Below are positions 63,608 through 64,000 of a stretch of DNA of 64,000 bases, piece by piece. Made by a program: the position numbers and the translations under genes. The notes under the pieces are model-generated. The model worked only from the letters and a program-made list of their open reading frames with translations. It was not told where the DNA came from and made no database searches. The stretch is from Tateyamaria omphalii (lineage in GTDB: Bacteria; Pseudomonadota; Alphaproteobacteria; Rhodobacterales; Rhodobacteraceae): the NCBI RefSeq assembly GCF_014651375.1, contig NZ_BMWT01000003.1:1-64000 (forward strand), read 5' to 3'. Numbering within the stretch: position 1 is the stretch's first letter; every line of letters starts with the position of its first letter.

Positions 63608-64000
63608 ATGGTGCGCGACATCCCAAAAGCAGCAGGAGGGATCCTCAGCTACTTTGTTCGCCACCGCACCGTTGCCAATCTGCTGCTGCTTGTGATGCTG
63701 GTGGCGGGCATCGCCTCTATGCCCAACATGCGGGCGCAGTTCTTTCCTGATGTGATCATCGACAACGTCACGGTCAGCGTGACTTGGGAAGGCGCAGGGG
63801 CCGAAGATGTCGATGCAGGTATCGTTCAGGTTCTCGAACCCGTCCTGCTGGCGGTCGAAGGTGTTGAAAGCACCGAATCCCAATCGCGGGAAGGTTCAGC
63901 CACGGTCACGCTTGAGTTTGAACCGAACTGGGATATGGGCCGCGCAGCAGACGATGTACAAACGGCAGTCGATGGCGTGACTACTCTGCCAGAAGACGCA
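63608..64000 (+). CDS. RND efflux transporter permease, cut by the window end
   Basis: The first 131 codons of an AcrB/MexF-like RND pump; the gene continues beyond 64000. It shows the cytoplasmic start, the first transmembrane helix (about residues 22-40, TVANLLLLVMLVAGIASM), the RAQFFPDV turn and the start of the periplasmic porter domain (VTVSVTWEGAGAEDV, EPVLLAVEGVE). It follows the adaptor gene directly, so the two form an efflux operon. Substrates are unknown. Confidence 0.93.
   Translation, partial: MVRDIPKAAGGILSYFVRHRTVANLLLLVMLVAGIASMPNMRAQFFPDVIIDNVTVSVTWEGAGAEDVDAGIVQVLEPVLLAVEGVESTESQSREGSATVTLEFEPNWDMGRAADDVQTAVDGVTTLPEDA

Noticed and set aside
1-64000. CRISPR array, prophage or insertion sequence
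   Set aside because: No regularly spaced direct repeats, no cas, integrase or transposase genes and no terminal inverted repeats with target duplications were seen.

Overview
The window looks like chromosomal DNA of a marine alphaproteobacterium of the Rhodobacteraceae (Roseobacter group). The case rests on family-level protein resemblance and gene order: a heterotetrameric sarcosine oxidase operon (soxBDAG), dnaG-rpoD, nrdR-ribD/ribE-ribB-ribH-nusB, a carnitine-to-betaine block with a fused carnitine dehydrogenase/thioesterase, a type-B PutA with an Lrp-type regulator, an alphaproteobacterial LexA box (GTTC-N7-GTTC) and GANTC (CcrM) sites. I see no rRNA, CRISPR, prophage or insertion sequence. 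Coding density is about 90 percent.

Layout. 1-3680: a possibly accessory start with 760 bases without a gene, an FAD oxidoreductase plus M19 dipeptidase pair, a gene relic and a small membrane protein. 3681-6180 (minus): three TadE/TadG-type envelope proteins. 6479-7909: glutamate dehydrogenase. 8488-13552: soxB-soxD-soxA-soxG. 13591-20434: a small periplasmic protein, dnaG, rpoD, hlyU, a DCC/DUF4166 pair, yjbQ and an exported protein. 20558-29785: the riboflavin cluster (nrdR, ribD, ribE, ribB, ribH, nusB), with three minus-strand capsule genes (kpsC, a Wza/KpsD-like lipoprotein, kpsS) between ribD and ribE. 30133-36702: an amphi-Trp protein, a catalytically dead-looking dihydroorotase homologue, plsY, putA and its divergent regulator. 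36746-44479: a TPR protein, a tRNA-Leu(UAA) interrupted by a group I intron, a large chemoreceptor, metG, an MFS transporter and a YceI protein. 44543-45184: an orphan imuA behind a perfect SOS box. 45308-51430: an aldo/keto reductase, then carnitine catabolism (GlxA-type regulator, dehydrocarnitine cleavage enzyme, lipoprotein, carnitine dehydrogenase-thioesterase, SDR) with an odd antisense tRNA-Tyr-like sequence inside. 51492-54991: XRE regulator/desaturase, EamA transporter, NUDIX. 55031-57595: DUF983, an EF-hand protein and an ECF sigma factor with two membrane partners. 57761-64000: methyltransferase, pyrB, a uracil-DNA glycosylase-like protein, LysE exporter, moaB, and an RND efflux adaptor with the start of its pump.

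How the genes work together. Carnitine can be converted to glycine betaine by the 47481-50687 enzymes. After demethylation elsewhere, sarcosine is oxidised to glycine by SoxBDAG, with the methyl carbon passed to tetrahydrofolate. PutA and GdhA feed proline and glutamate into central metabolism, so the window leans toward using osmolytes as carbon and nitrogen sources. The most unusual item is the group I intron in tRNA-Leu(UAA). Other notable points are the structured leader before nrdR, several enzymes lacking expected catalytic or metal ligands (dihydroorotase homologue, RibB C-terminal domain, UDG, M19 dipeptidase), the orphan SOS-controlled imuA, and the D-arm-less tRNA-Tyr-like sequence.
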